The notes under the pieces: model-generated
What the model was told of the DNA's origin: nothing
What the model saw: only the letters and a program-made list of their open reading frames with translations
Databases searched by the model: none
Part shown: piece by piece, positions 33,175-42,768 of the stretch
How the letters are laid out: each line of letters opens with the position of its first letter
Position numbering within the stretch: the first letter of the stretch is position 1
Position numbers and translations under genes: made by a program
Source: Palsa-883 sp035696165
GTDB taxonomy: Bacteria > Pseudomonadota > Alphaproteobacteria > Acetobacterales > Acetobacteraceae
Assembly (NCBI GenBank): GCA_035696165.1
Contig: DASRQX010000136.1
Location: forward strand, 1 to 45,128
Direction: 5' to 3'
DNA: 45,128 bases

Positions 33175-33945
33175 ATGGGACATTCTGAATACGATCCTGC
33201 GGCAAAAGACCGCCGTGCGTCGAACGCGGGCCGTATGGTAGGTGCCAGGCGCGCACTCAAGCCACACCAGGTGTGGGCAGTTCGGTTCTGGCTCGATCAT
33301 CAGCACCGGCTCCGCGACCGCGCGATGTTCGACCTGGCGATCGACAGCAGGCTGCGCGGGTGCGACGTTGTCAAAGTCGGGATCGGTGACGTGGTTAGCG
33401 GTGGTCGGGTCCGGGTGTGAGCGATCGTTATTCAGCAAAAGACTGGTCGACCGGTGCAATTTGAACTCCTCGAGTCCATCCGCGCGAGCATGCTGGCCTG
33501 GCTTGAACATCGAGGCGGCACGGTAGATGAGTTCGTGTTCCCGAGCCGGATCGATCACGCCGATCACATAAGCACTCTGCAATGCGCCCCTGTCGTCGAC
33601 GAATGGATAACGGGGATCGGGTTGCGCCGGGAGGATTGTGGGACCCATCCTCTACGCCGGACGAAGGCGTCGATCATCCACAAGCAGACGGGAAACTTGC
33701 GTGCTGTGCAGATTCTGCTTGGCCACACGAAAATCGAAAGCACTGTCCGATACCTCGGCGTCGACGTTGAGGATGCACTAGCGCTCTCCGAGGGAACGGA
33801 GTTGCAGCAAATTCGCTGGGCTCCTCGACACGTGTACCAAGGACCCCAGGACATCGCCGGCTGGCTGGTCCGAGTTGCGCCCATCTACGACGTACCGGAC
33901 GATGTCGCCACCTCCCGACAGCGGACGTTCGTCCACTGCAACTGA
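33175..33945 (+). pseudogene. Tyrosine integrase/recombinase with one internal stop codon
   Basis: Short phage-type integrase of the roughly 205-residue class common in Acetobacteraceae and related bacteria. The ATG at 33175 follows a purine-rich GGGGGACAAGG. The frame is continuous in register but interrupted by TGA at 33418-33420, between GDVVSGGRVRV and AIVIQQKTGRPVQFELLE, where relatives carry Arg (CGA to TGA). All catalytic residues are otherwise present: Arg in SRLRGCD, His-Pro-Leu-Arg in THPLRRTKAS, His in ILLGHTK and Tyr in VRYLGVD. Family proteins end near ALALSEGTE (about 33800); the extra tail to 33945 is probably not native. A second start at GTG 33454 could make a C-terminal fragment only. 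Confidence 0.8.
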
Positions 33946-34276
33946 TGGTGCCCCTTTCTACAGACATGGGTGGTCTTTCGACGTTCCGCTTCCGAAGGAG
34001 CATCGGCTGAAATCGGCCATTCGGCTCAAGGCTGGTGGTGGCCGAAAACCGAATCACGGCTTTCTCGTGATCGAGGAGGCAAAGTTGGCGTTACCGACTG
34101 TCCGGTAGCTCGGCTGCTATCGACCCAACCCCATCGTAAATCCGCTCGTGTAATTGATGGCGTTAGGCTTGGCCGGAGACGATCTGCTGTAGCACGTCAG
34201 GTGGATTATGCTGACCCAGCCAAACGGGTTACGGTGCCGACTGAAAAAGGTTGGTTTCACATCGAGGAATGGGCGC
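33946..34276. other. No gene seen
   Basis: 330 bases between the integrase remnant and the FAD oxidoreductase. An in-frame extension of the latter reaches ATG 34208, without a pattern. No attachment-site-like repeat of the integrase was recognised here. Confidence 0.4.
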
Positions 34277-35428
34277 GTGGGCGCATTGCAGATTGTCGTC
34301 ATCGGCGGAGGTGCGCTCGGCTTGTCGAGTGCGTTCCACTTGGTTGAGCGCGGTGTCGGCGTGACCGTGATGGAAGCCGGCGCGCTGGCAAGCGGGTCGA
34401 CTGGGCGGTCGATCGGCGTCGTCGGGACACAGCACGTTACGGCCCTCGACGTCGCCATGCGCGCCTACGGCCTCCAGCGCATCCGCGCCTGGGCCCAGTA
34501 CGGACTTGAATTTCATCCGATCGGCTATCTGCGGCTCGGGAGGTCCGACCGAGACCTCCAGCTATTCGAGCAGAGCCTCGAACATCAGCGGGATTCCGGG
34601 ATCGATAGTGCCCGCATTCTCGAACCAGCCGCAATGCGCGCGCTGGTTCCCGATATGAGCACCGACGGCATATCGGGTGGCTTGTTCGGGCCAGACAACG
34701 GTTTCCTCGATCCCCATCAGCTCTCGAGCGTACTTGCGACGATGGTGCGCGAGATGGGAGGCACCGTGCGGCAGCGTTGCCAACTGCTCGGCGCTGATCG
34801 AAGGGGAATGGGCTACCGCCTCACGACCACGGCCGAAACGATCGATTGCGACGGCGTCGTTATTGCCGCCGGCGCCTGGGCAGGGCGCGTGGCGGAGCTG
34901 TTCGGCCGGACGCTTCCCATCCTGCCCGAACGCCATGAGGCGGTGACGATCCGTCTGCCCGAACCGCTCGCTTATGTCATGCCTATGGTGATGGACCTGG
35001 TCTATGGCGGCGGAGGAACCGGCCTCAACTTCCGCCATGATCGGCCCGGCCAGCTGGTGACCGAAATCCACAAATCCGCCGGCACCGGGGCAGCGGATCC
35101 GGACAACTACACCGAGCAGATGGAGGACGCCGGCAAGGAACGTCTGGCGGAGCTGCTGCTTGAGAGACTACCCGGCCTCAGCGGCGCGGGTTTTGGTCAC
35201 GGCTGGGCAGGGCTCTATCCGGAAAGCATCGATCGCCGTCCCCTTGTCGGGCCGTTCGAGGGCGAGCCGCGTCTCATCGCGGCGGCCGGCGCCGGCGGGT
35301 ACGGCATCCAGCTCAGTCCGATCATAGGAGCACTTGCCGCCGACTGGCTCACGGAGGGCGCGCCGATCACGCTGCCCGAAGCGGCAGCACTTCGACCAGA
35401 CGCCAAGAGATTTGGCCGCTCCAAGTGA
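34277..35428 (+). CDS. FAD-dependent amine/amino acid oxidoreductase (DAO family)
   Basis: 383-residue flavoenzyme of the sarcosine oxidase beta/D-amino acid dehydrogenase fold. The ADP-binding motif VVIGGGALGLSSAFHL is at the N-terminus, and the C-terminal FAD motif AGAGGYGIQLSPIIG is complete, so the domain is intact. GTG 34277 is preferred: GAGGAA lies seven bases upstream. ATG 34208 is the longer alternative. Substrates of the family are secondary amines or D-amino acids; with the neighbouring importers, an amine is a reasonable guess. It stands alone downstream of the integrase. Confidence 0.85.
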   Translation: MGALQIVVIGGGALGLSSAFHLVERGVGVTVMEAGALASGSTGRSIGVVGTQHVTALDVAMRAYGLQRIRAWAQYGLEFHPIGYLRLGRSDRDLQLFEQSLEHQRDSGIDSARILEPAAMRALVPDMSTDGISGGLFGPDNGFLDPHQLSSVLATMVREMGGTVRQRCQLLGADRRGMGYRLTTTAETIDCDGVVIAAGAWAGRVAELFGRTLPILPERHEAVTIRLPEPLAYVMPMVMDLVYGGGGTGLNFRHDRPGQLVTEIHKSAGTGAADPDNYTEQMEDAGKERLAELLLERLPGLSGAGFGHGWAGLYPESIDRRPLVGPFEGEPRLIAAAGAGGYGIQLSPIIGALAADWLTEGAPITLPEAAALRPDAKRFGRSK

Positions 35429-36025
35429 GCGCGAGCACTTACGTCGCCGATGCCGTTTTCCTGAATGTATGCTTCCTGGCCCGCCTGATCGGGCTGCCGG
35501 CGACCGACTGGGTCGGTGGCCGCTGCAGCTGTCGCACAGCGCAACGTCAGCTTCTACGGATATGCGCTCGGAAGCGGTCATTCCGCTTGCGTGCCAGCAT
35601 CTGCCATTTGGCGGCCTAGCCTGAATATACGAGAAGGGTCGCGTCCGGCGGTTCGGGGCGAGCGACCCGGCTACCGCCGCTTTGGGTGGAAAGCGGCGCT
35701 TGGATCTAGATCCACGACCTAGGCGAAGTTCCTCGGCGCTACGTCGCGCACCGCGGCGAATCGCGTTGGTTGGAATCAAGCTGTTCCGCCTCGGTATGCC
35801 TGCGGCGGCGAAAGTGTCCACGACGCCGTCCCGGCAGGTTCCGAGTGTGCGATTGGCCGGGTCGCCGCAGGCTGCGCCCTCTGGCTCGGGCGCAGTGGAC
35901 CAGAGCGCCGACGGCATTTCATTCCTGTGCTCCGTCTCCGGAGGGATCCGCCAGATAGCGGCCATTGCGACACCATCCCCGCGTGCCGTTGACGCCACCC
36001 GCCCGGTCCTCCATCTGGGCAACGA
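35429..36025. other. No confident gene; degenerate DNA
   Basis: Nearly 600 bases. A plus-strand frame 35682-36056 contains KLFRLG encoded by 19 bases (35778-35796) identical to 2758-2776 at the start of the RES toxin gene, in the same register, but no other RES motif follows. Another phrase near 35568 recurs near 20738. The minus-strand frame 36034-35168 is largely antisense to the FAD oxidoreductase. Confidence 0.4.
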
Positions 36026-38725
36026 ATGGATCACCCCACAACCACGTCCCAGCTAGGCCTACGCCTGACGCCGCACGGGCACCTAGTCGCTGAACCAGCC
36101 CCGGATGCAGCCCCGATAGACGATCGCACCGCGGCGCGGCTTGCGGGGGCTTTTGCCCAGGGCAGCGGACAGGGCCTCGTGCGGCTTGCGGCCGAGATCG
36201 GCCAGACCTTGCCGCCGGCCTTCGTCTGGTGGCGCGGCTTTGCGTCGCGCTATGTTGCGTCTCTGTGCCTGCAATCAACGAGCGCGGATGCGCTGCCGGA
36301 AATTGCACCGCCGGCCGAGGCAGAGCTTGCCTCGCTGGTGCTGACCGCCCCGATGATGGCAGGCGCCGAGTACCTGACCCAGGATATCCTTCGCGCGCTC
36401 TGGGCCGCGACTGCGGCGGCCCTCGCCACGTCTTTTGCAAACGCAAAGTCCAATCTCCAGAGCTTCCTGAAAGCCCTGAACCCTGCCTGGAACCTGGTCG
36501 GCCGCGTGCACTTCAACCTCGCGGAAAACCGTCGCGACCCGGACGCGCCCTTCGCCTTCATGGCCACCTACACGACCCAGCTTTCCGCGCAGGCCAAGGT
36601 GCAGCACCTGCCGCTCGGTCAGGCCCTGCGTGAATACGCCGGCGCCGCCAACCGCGACAAGCTGCTGTCCCTGCTCGTGCCAGTGCAGCGCGCCGCCGAG
36701 CATTGCGCTTGGCTCAAGCCGATGATCGAGGCCGGCGAGATCTTCCATCCGTTGCGCTGGAGCCCGCGGGAAGCGTCACGCTTGCTCGCCAGCTTGCCGG
36801 AACTGGAAAGCGCCGGCGTCGTCGTGCGCATGCCCGCCACGTGGCGCGCCAGCCGTCCGCCCCGCCCGCAGGTCACCGCGACAGTTGGCGCGCGCGCGCC
36901 ATCGACACTCGGCCTCGAAGGCGTGCTGGATTTCCGCATGGACGTGACGCTCGACGGCGAGCAGCTCACGGCGCAGGAAATCGCGACCTTGCTCTCCGGC
37001 ACCGACAGCCTAGTGCTGCTGCGCGGCCAATGGGTTGAGGTGGATCGCGCCCGGCTCGAACGCACCATGCAGCAGTTCCGCCAGGCCGAAGAACTCGCGG
37101 CGAAGGACGGTCTCACCTTCGTCGAGGCGATGCGCATGCTGGCCGGTGCCGCGGTCGGCACCAACACCGCGGACGCCGCCGACACAGACTGGTCGCGGGT
37201 GACGGCGGGGCCCTGGCTGGCGGAGACATTGCAGGCGCTGCGCGCACCGGACGGCAAGGGCGCCGATCCCGGCCCCGCACTGCACGGCACGCTGCGGCCT
37301 TACCAACAAGCCGGCACGCAATGGATGCATCTGCTGTCCGGCCTCGGGCTCGGCGCCTGCCTCGCCGACGACATGGGCCTCGGCAAGACCATCCAGGTGC
37401 TGTCACTGCTGTTGGTGCAAAAGCGGAACAATGGCGCGCACCAGCCCAGCCTTCTCGTCGCGCCGGCGTCGCTGCTGTCCAATTGGGCCGCAGAGATCGA
37501 GAAATTCGCCCCCGACCTGAAGGCGGCGATCGTGCATCCGTCGGCGATGACGACGGAGCAGGTGAAGCAGTTCACGCCGCAACGGGCGGCCGAGCTGGAT
37601 TTGGCGATCACCAGCTACGGCTCGCTGCTGCGCATCCCCGCACTGACCGAGACCGCCTGGCGCTTCGCCATCCTCGACGAGGCGCAAGCGATCAAGAACC
37701 CGAACGCCAAACAGACCAAGGCCGCCAAGGAACTGAAGGCGAAGGCACGCATCGCGCTGACCGGAACGCCAGTGGAGAACCACCTCGGTGATCTTTGGTC
37801 GATCTTCGATTTCATCAACCCGGGGCTGCTCGGCAACGCCAAGCAGTTCTCGCGCTACACTAGGCACCTTGCCGAACGCGAGACCAATCCGTATGGCCCA
37901 CTGCGCGAACTGGTGCGACCCTACATCCTGCGCCGCATGAAGACCGACAAGGCGATCATCGCCGACCTGCCCGACAAGACCGAGCTCAAGGCGTATTGCG
38001 GCCTCAGCCGCAAGCAGGCGGCGCTGTATGAACAGGCGGTGCAGGACCTGGCGAAGCGCCTGGAGGAAGCCGACGCCATCGAGCGCAGGGGTGTCGTGTT
38101 GGCGATGCTGATGCGGCTCAAGCAGATCTGCAACCATCCCTCGCAGTGGCTAAACGACAACGCCTGGACCGAGGCGGACAGCGGCAAATGGGCCCGCCTA
38201 CGCGAGATCGCCGAGGTCATCGCCGCGCGGCAGGAAAAGCTGCTGCTGTTCACACAGTTCCGCGAGATCACCGGGCCGCTGGCCGGATTCCTCGGCGGCA
38301 TCTTCGGCCGCTCCGGACTGGTGCTGCACGGCGACACGCCGGTGAAGGACCGCCGCGCGCTGGTGCAGCGCTTCCAGCAGGACGAGACCGTACCATTCTT
38401 CGTCCTGTCGCTACGCGCCGGCGGCGCGGGGCTCAATCTCACCGCCGCTTCGCATGTCACGCATTTCGACCGCTGGTGGAACCCCGCGGTGGAGAACCAA
38501 GCCACCGATCGCGCCTTCCGCATTGGACAGAACAGGAACGTGCTGGTGCACAAATTCGTCTGCCGCGGCACGGTGGAAGAGAAGATCGACGCCTTGATCG
38601 ACTCGAAGCAGGGGCTGTCTAATGAGCTGCTGACCGGCACCGGCGAGCTCAAGCTGACCGAGATGCCGGACGACCAATTGTTGCGCTTGGTCGCACTCGA
38701 CCTTCATGCCGCGTTGAAGGAATGA
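36026..38725 (+). CDS. SNF2-family helicase/ATPase (HepA/RapA-like)
   Basis: 899-residue Swi2/Snf2 double-stranded DNA translocase. A roughly 400-residue N-terminal region, conserved in bacterial relatives but of unknown role, precedes the motor. Motor motifs in order: GACLADDMGLGKTIQ (Walker A, about residue 448), SLLVAPASLL, FAILDEAQAIKN (DExQ box, about 550), ALTGTPVENHLGDLWS, KQICNHPSQW, LSLRAGGAGLNLTAA and NQATDRAFRIGQ (about 830). All are intact, so the protein should hydrolyse ATP. It overlaps or abuts the SWIM gene that follows (ATGA at 38722-38725). SNF2 plus SWIM pairs recur in alphaproteobacteria; their function is not known to me. Confidence 0.9.
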   Translation: MDHPTTTSQLGLRLTPHGHLVAEPAPDAAPIDDRTAARLAGAFAQGSGQGLVRLAAEIGQTLPPAFVWWRGFASRYVASLCLQSTSADALPEIAPPAEAELASLVLTAPMMAGAEYLTQDILRALWAATAAALATSFANAKSNLQSFLKALNPAWNLVGRVHFNLAENRRDPDAPFAFMATYTTQLSAQAKVQHLPLGQALREYAGAANRDKLLSLLVPVQRAAEHCAWLKPMIEAGEIFHPLRWSPREASRLLASLPELESAGVVVRMPATWRASRPPRPQVTATVGARAPSTLGLEGVLDFRMDVTLDGEQLTAQEIATLLSGTDSLVLLRGQWVEVDRARLERTMQQFRQAEELAAKDGLTFVEAMRMLAGAAVGTNTADAADTDWSRVTAGPWLAETLQALRAPDGKGADPGPALHGTLRPYQQAGTQWMHLLSGLGLGACLADDMGLGKTIQVLSLLLVQKRNNGAHQPSLLVAPASLLSNWAAEIEKFAPDLKAAIVHPSAMTTEQVKQFTPQRAAELDLAITSYGSLLRIPALTETAWRFAILDEAQAIKNPNAKQTKAAKELKAKARIALTGTPVENHLGDLWSIFDFINPGLLGNAKQFSRYTRHLAERETNPYGPLRELVRPYILRRMKTDKAIIADLPDKTELKAYCGLSRKQAALYEQAVQDLAKRLEEADAIERRGVVLAMLMRLKQICNHPSQWLNDNAWTEADSGKWARLREIAEVIAARQEKLLLFTQFREITGPLAGFLGGIFGRSGLVLHGDTPVKDRRALVQRFQQDETVPFFVLSLRAGGAGLNLTAASHVTHFDRWWNPAVENQATDRAFRIGQNRNVLVHKFVCRGTVEEKIDALIDSKQGLSNELLTGTGELKLTEMPDDQLLRLVALDLHAALKE

Positions 38726-38730
38726 GAACC

Positions 38731-39684
38731 ATGTCACGTTACGCCGATAGATGGCCCGCCTACGTTTCAGTCGCCGAACGCCGCCGCAAGGCCGCGCTGG
38801 CCATGGCGAAGCTTGCCAAGAAGGGCCATCCCGTCGCCCCGGTGAAGATCGGGGGCCGCGCTATCACCACCACCTTCTGGGGCAATGCGTGGTGCGACAA
38901 CCTGGAAAGCTACCGCGACTTTGAAAACCGCCTGAAGCGTGGCCGCACCTATGTGCGCAACGGCTCGGTAGTCGACCTGCAGATCGCGCCGCGTGAGGTG
39001 AAGGCGACGGTCAGCGGCTCGTCGCTCTACAGGGTGACGGTCAGCATCGGCGAGGTGCCGAAGAAGCAGTGGGCGTCGATCTGCGCCGACTGCGCCGGCG
39101 GGATCGATTCACTCGTGGAGCTGTTGCAGGGGCGCTTCTCCAAGGGCGTGATGGAGCGCATCTGCCGCCAGGGCGGTGGCCTGTTTCCCAAGCCCTCCGA
39201 GATCCGCTTCGCGTGCAGTTGTCCCGACTACGCTTCAATGTGCAAGCACGTCGCGGCAGTGCTGTACGGCGTCGGCGCGCGGTTCGATGAGAAACCGGAA
39301 CTGTTGTTCCGCCTGCGCGCGGTGAACGAGAACGATTTGATGGCGCGGATCGGCGAGGCGCTGCCGCTGGCGAAGCAGGCCCCCGCCGCCGGCAAGGTGC
39401 TGGAGACCGATGACGTGTCGGCGCTGTTTGGCCTCGACATGGCGGAGGCGGAATCCCCGGCGGTGGCGGTGGCGCGCACGCCCGCGACTCCGGCGCCGTC
39501 CCGGGCTGGCGGCAACGCGACCGCGAAGCAACCCGCGCGGTTCCGCGCGAACGTCGCGGCATCCGTGATCGCGAAGCCGGGCACTTCGCGCAAGGCGGGG
39601 CGGCCGGCGGCGAAGGACCCACCCCAAAAGCGCCGCGTGAAGGCCATGACCGGCGGTCGCAAGATGACCGATGCGGCTGACTAA
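38731..39684 (+). CDS. SWIM zinc-finger protein
   Basis: 317-residue protein. The zinc-binding SWIM motif Cys-x-Cys-x6-Cys-x-His is at residues 162-173 (CSCPDYASMCKH), preceded by a conserved domain (TTFWGNAWCDNLESY, then RTYVRNGSVVDLQI). The C-terminal 90 residues are Ala/Pro/Lys-rich and basic, suited to nucleic acid contact. ATG 38731 is used; ATG 38722 would overlap the SNF2 stop and is also possible. SWIM proteins bind DNA or partner proteins, so it probably guides the upstream SNF2 motor. Confidence 0.88.
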   Translation: MSRYADRWPAYVSVAERRRKAALAMAKLAKKGHPVAPVKIGGRAITTTFWGNAWCDNLESYRDFENRLKRGRTYVRNGSVVDLQIAPREVKATVSGSSLYRVTVSIGEVPKKQWASICADCAGGIDSLVELLQGRFSKGVMERICRQGGGLFPKPSEIRFACSCPDYASMCKHVAAVLYGVGARFDEKPELLFRLRAVNENDLMARIGEALPLAKQAPAAGKVLETDDVSALFGLDMAEAESPAVAVARTPATPAPSRAGGNATAKQPARFRANVAASVIAKPGTSRKAGRPAAKDPPQKRRVKAMTGGRKMTDAAD

Positions 39685-39706
39685 TCCCGTTGAGTCGCAA
39701 AGTGTG

Positions 39707-41929
39707 TCAGTTGAGTGAAGTCGGCGCTTGGGGCGACGCGGATGAAGCATCACCAAGCCAGTCGTTCAGTTTGGACCAGCGCCGCCGTCCCGACACGTTG
39801 TGTACTGCGATGGCGATCGCCTTCTTCTGGCCGACCAGCACCACGAGCTGCTTGCCGCGCGTGACGCCGGTATAGAGCAGGTTCCGCTGCAACATGGCGT
39901 AGTGCTGCGTCATGACGGGTATGACGACCGCTGGATATTCCGACCCCTGGCTCTTGTGGATGGTCGCAGCATAGGCCGGCACCAGAGTGTCGAGTTCGCC
40001 GAAGCCGTAGGTGACGGCTCGGCCGTCGAAACTGGCGGTCAGTTCCCCAACGTCGGGGTCTACATCGTCGACGTAGCCGATGTCGCCGTTATAGACCTCC
40101 TTGTCATAGTCGTTCTCCGTCTGCATGACCTTGTCGCCCGGCGCGAAGGTCCAACCGAAGCGCTCGACCTTGCGCTCACCGGCGGGATTGAGCGCGGCCT
40201 GCAATTCGATGTTCAGCGAGCGGGCACCAACGCCTCCGCGATTCATGGGACACAGCGCCTGGATGTCTCGGATGGGATCGAGCCCGAAGCGCTGGGGAAT
40301 GCGTGTCTTCACCAACTCGACGATCCGCGGCACGGCACATTCGGGATCGCCGGCCTGCACGAAGTAGAAATCGCTGGCGCCCTCGGGCCTGGAGAGATCG
40401 GGAATGGAGCCGTGATTGATCCGGTGAGCGCTGGTGATTATCCGGCTCTGGGCGGCTTGGCGGAAGACCTCGGTCAACCGCACAACGGGGACTGGGTCGG
40501 ACGCGATGATGTCGGCCAGAACCTGACCCGGCCCGACGGAGGGAAGCTGATCAATGTCACCGACGACCAGCAGCGCGGCGTGGTCGGGGACCGACTTCAG
40601 CAACGCCTGCATCAACAGGACATCGACCATGGACGTCTCGTCAACGACCAATAGGTCGCATACGAGCGGGTTGTCGCTGCTGCGTTTGAAGCCCCCGCTT
40701 CTAGGGTCAACTTCGAGCAGCCGGTGGATGGTCTTGGCTTCGAAACCAGAAGCTTCCGTCATCCGCTTAGCGGCTCGGCCCGTCGGTGCGCAGAGCAATA
40801 GGTTCACGCCCTTGGCGGCCAGGATGCGCAGAATAGCATTGACAATGGTCGTCTTGCCTACGCCTGGTCCGCCGGTGATGACCAGGACCTTCGACAGCAG
40901 GGCCAGTCGGACGGCAGCGACCTGACTTTCGGCCAACGCCAAGCCGATTTTCTGCTCGATCCACGGCAAAGCCTTCTCTGGGTCGATACAGGGCCAGGGC
41001 AGCGTTCCGTTGACCAAGCACCGCAGTCGCTCGGCAATGACCTTTTCAGCCCGATAAAGTCCGCCGAGGAATACGCAGGCCCTCGCGCCGACCGTGTCCG
41101 CAATCACCGTTCCATCGGCCAGCTCTAGATCTAGCGCGGTCAGAACTAACTCCTTCGGGACCGCCAGCAACTCGACGGTGAGCGTTACCAATTCCTCCGT
41201 GGGTAAGCCGCAGTGGCCTTCGTCCATCGCTTCGGTGAGCGCATAGGAGATCCCGGCGCGGACCCTGATCATCGCCGTCTTCTCAATGCCTAGTCTGATA
41301 GCGATCGCGTCGGCGGTCTTGAAGCCGATGCCGCGAATGTCGCGCGCAAGCCGATACGGGTTCTCTGTCAAGACCTGGACGGCATCAGCGCCATAGGTCT
41401 TGAAGATCCTAACGGCTCGCGTCGAGCCAACCGCATGGCTGTGAAGGAAGACCATGATCTCGCGCACGATCTTCTGCTCCGCCCAGGCTGCGGTGACGCG
41501 CCGGGCACGGACAGGACCAATGCCATCGACCTCACGCAACCGATCCGGTTCGGCCTCGATGATGTCGAACACCTTCTCGCCGAAGACCTTGACCATCTTC
41601 TTTGCGTAGACCGGGCCGATACCGCGGATCATGCCGGAGGACAGATACTTCTCGATGCCGTCGATGGAACTCGGCGCCGAGGTGCGCATGAAGCGCGCCT
41701 TGAACTGCTGACCATGGGTGGGGTCGTTGACCCATTCACCGGACGTGGTGGCCCATTCTCCGGCTGAGATTGTCGCGGCGTGGCCGACGACTGTGACGAG
41801 GTCGCGATGCCCGCGCGCCTTGATCCGAAGAACACAGAAGCCATTCTCGGCGTTGTGGTAAGTGACACGTTCGACGAGGCCCGCCAGGACTTCGTGGATT
41901 GATGATTTCGGCTGCGGTGGACTGTTCAC
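39707..41929 (-). CDS. recD2: RecD2-type ATP-dependent DNA helicase
   Basis: 740-residue 5'-3' superfamily 1B helicase of the RecD2/RecD-like class, without RecBC. The N-terminal domain contains the helix-hairpin-helix series (GIGPVYAKKM, DGIGPVRARRV, RGIGFKTADAIA). Motor: Walker A GGPGVGKTT (about residue 352), DEAD-equivalent VVDETSMVD (about 425), GDIDQLPSVGPG, and C-terminal AYAATIHKSQGSEYPAVV. All are intact. It overlaps the start of the small gene upstream by four bases (ATGA), so they are one operon. It converges on the SWIM gene with a gap of only 22 bases. Confidence 0.92.
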   Translation of the reverse strand: MNSPPQPKSSIHEVLAGLVERVTYHNAENGFCVLRIKARGHRDLVTVVGHAATISAGEWATTSGEWVNDPTHGQQFKARFMRTSAPSSIDGIEKYLSSGMIRGIGPVYAKKMVKVFGEKVFDIIEAEPDRLREVDGIGPVRARRVTAAWAEQKIVREIMVFLHSHAVGSTRAVRIFKTYGADAVQVLTENPYRLARDIRGIGFKTADAIAIRLGIEKTAMIRVRAGISYALTEAMDEGHCGLPTEELVTLTVELLAVPKELVLTALDLELADGTVIADTVGARACVFLGGLYRAEKVIAERLRCLVNGTLPWPCIDPEKALPWIEQKIGLALAESQVAAVRLALLSKVLVITGGPGVGKTTIVNAILRILAAKGVNLLLCAPTGRAAKRMTEASGFEAKTIHRLLEVDPRSGGFKRSSDNPLVCDLLVVDETSMVDVLLMQALLKSVPDHAALLVVGDIDQLPSVGPGQVLADIIASDPVPVVRLTEVFRQAAQSRIITSAHRINHGSIPDLSRPEGASDFYFVQAGDPECAVPRIVELVKTRIPQRFGLDPIRDIQALCPMNRGGVGARSLNIELQAALNPAGERKVERFGWTFAPGDKVMQTENDYDKEVYNGDIGYVDDVDPDVGELTASFDGRAVTYGFGELDTLVPAYAATIHKSQGSEYPAVVIPVMTQHYAMLQRNLLYTGVTRGKQLVVLVGQKKAIAIAVHNVSGRRRWSKLNDWLGDASSASPQAPTSLN

Positions 41930-42306
41930 GAAGTCCCAAGCTCCGCGGCGGTCAATAATTCCCTGATGATTGCGAACTGCCGCGCTTGCTCGGTGACAGT
42001 AGCCGGACTTTTGCGGAACAATTCATTTTCGTCTTCGGCGGCATTGGCATCTTTTTCGCGTTGCTCACGCTCGACGCGTGTGATGCGTGTCCGGATCTCC
42101 TCTCGCGTAAACATTCGCCTCACCCCGGAAACGAACCGAGGCAGTTCCCTGGCGAATTCGGGATGGTCTGCAGCAGCGTTAGCAAAATCCAGTAGTTTCT
42201 CGGTGATCACGTAATCGAACGCCGCTTTGAGACCAAAGCGAGTTTTGATGTCTCGAGCTGCGTCGCACTGCTCAATCCAAATCTCGTGGAATTTCCGGGA
42301 ACTCAT
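41926..42306 (-). CDS. Small protein coupled to RecD2
   Basis: 126-residue soluble, mostly helical, charged protein (KFHEIWIEQCDAARDIKTRF, then DYVITEKLLDFANAAADH and a long Arg/Glu-rich helix). It resembles conserved hypothetical proteins I recall upstream of recD2 genes in alphaproteobacteria, but it has no named domain. Four-base overlap with the RecD2 start implies translational coupling and therefore a helper role for the helicase. Confidence 0.75.
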   Translation of the reverse strand: MSSRKFHEIWIEQCDAARDIKTRFGLKAAFDYVITEKLLDFANAAADHPEFARELPRFVSGVRRMFTREEIRTRITRVEREQREKDANAAEDENELFRKSPATVTEQARQFAIIRELLTAAELGTS

Positions 42307-42314
42307 GGGCTGCC

Positions 42315-42623
42315 CTACTTTTCAGTCATGTTGTCTCGCAATTGCGTTGCGCGCTGCCCAGCTGGCTCATCACGCTCGCATCTGCCGTCTCGCCATGAAC
42401 CTCGTCGCAGATCAGCTTTTCGGTGGGATCCTCGGAGGACACGGTGCTTACGAAGGAGGCAAGCAGCGCGAGGGCGGTCCTTCGTGCACTCGCTGGACCC
42501 CTCGACGAACCGGCCCAGGGTCAAGGCTGTCTCGGGCGGGTAGCCGAGCCGTTCGGCGACCGCGGTTGCCCACACGGTCAGGACCGGGGCGCGGTTGACG
42601 CGGATCGGCTGGGCTGGGTCCAT
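42315..42623 (-). pseudogene. Truncated small conserved protein, first copy
   Basis: The first 40 residues (IRVNRAPVLTVWATAVAERL, then GYPPETALTLGRFVEGSS) match a small conserved protein family of alphaproteobacteria in which the IRVNRAPVLT start is diagnostic; the normal length is about 100 residues. After residue 40 the pattern is lost (ECTKDRPRA...), so the rest is replaced or shifted. A second, more damaged copy lies at 44539-44643. Confidence 0.6.
42503..42608. repeat. Direct repeat C/D, copy 1
   Basis: 106 bases sharing high identity with 44539-44643. The shared part runs from CGACGAACCGG to GACGCGGATCGG and encodes the IRVNR-type N-terminus on the minus strand. This copy keeps its reading frame. 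Confidence 0.7.
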
Positions 42624-42768
42624 AGACGCGCAGCCTATGCGAGCGCCAAACGCAAGCCAACCGAATGCCCAGCCGCCCGTTTGGCCCTTCAGTGTTCCCT
42701 ATCGTTCTCCACGCTCTACCCTTCCTGCATGGGTGATGTCAGTGAACCCGGCGGCCTCGGTGCGCGGC

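Noticed and set aside
35168..36034. 288-residue minus-strand frame
   Set aside because: Half of it is antisense to the FAD oxidoreductase and the remainder matches no known family.
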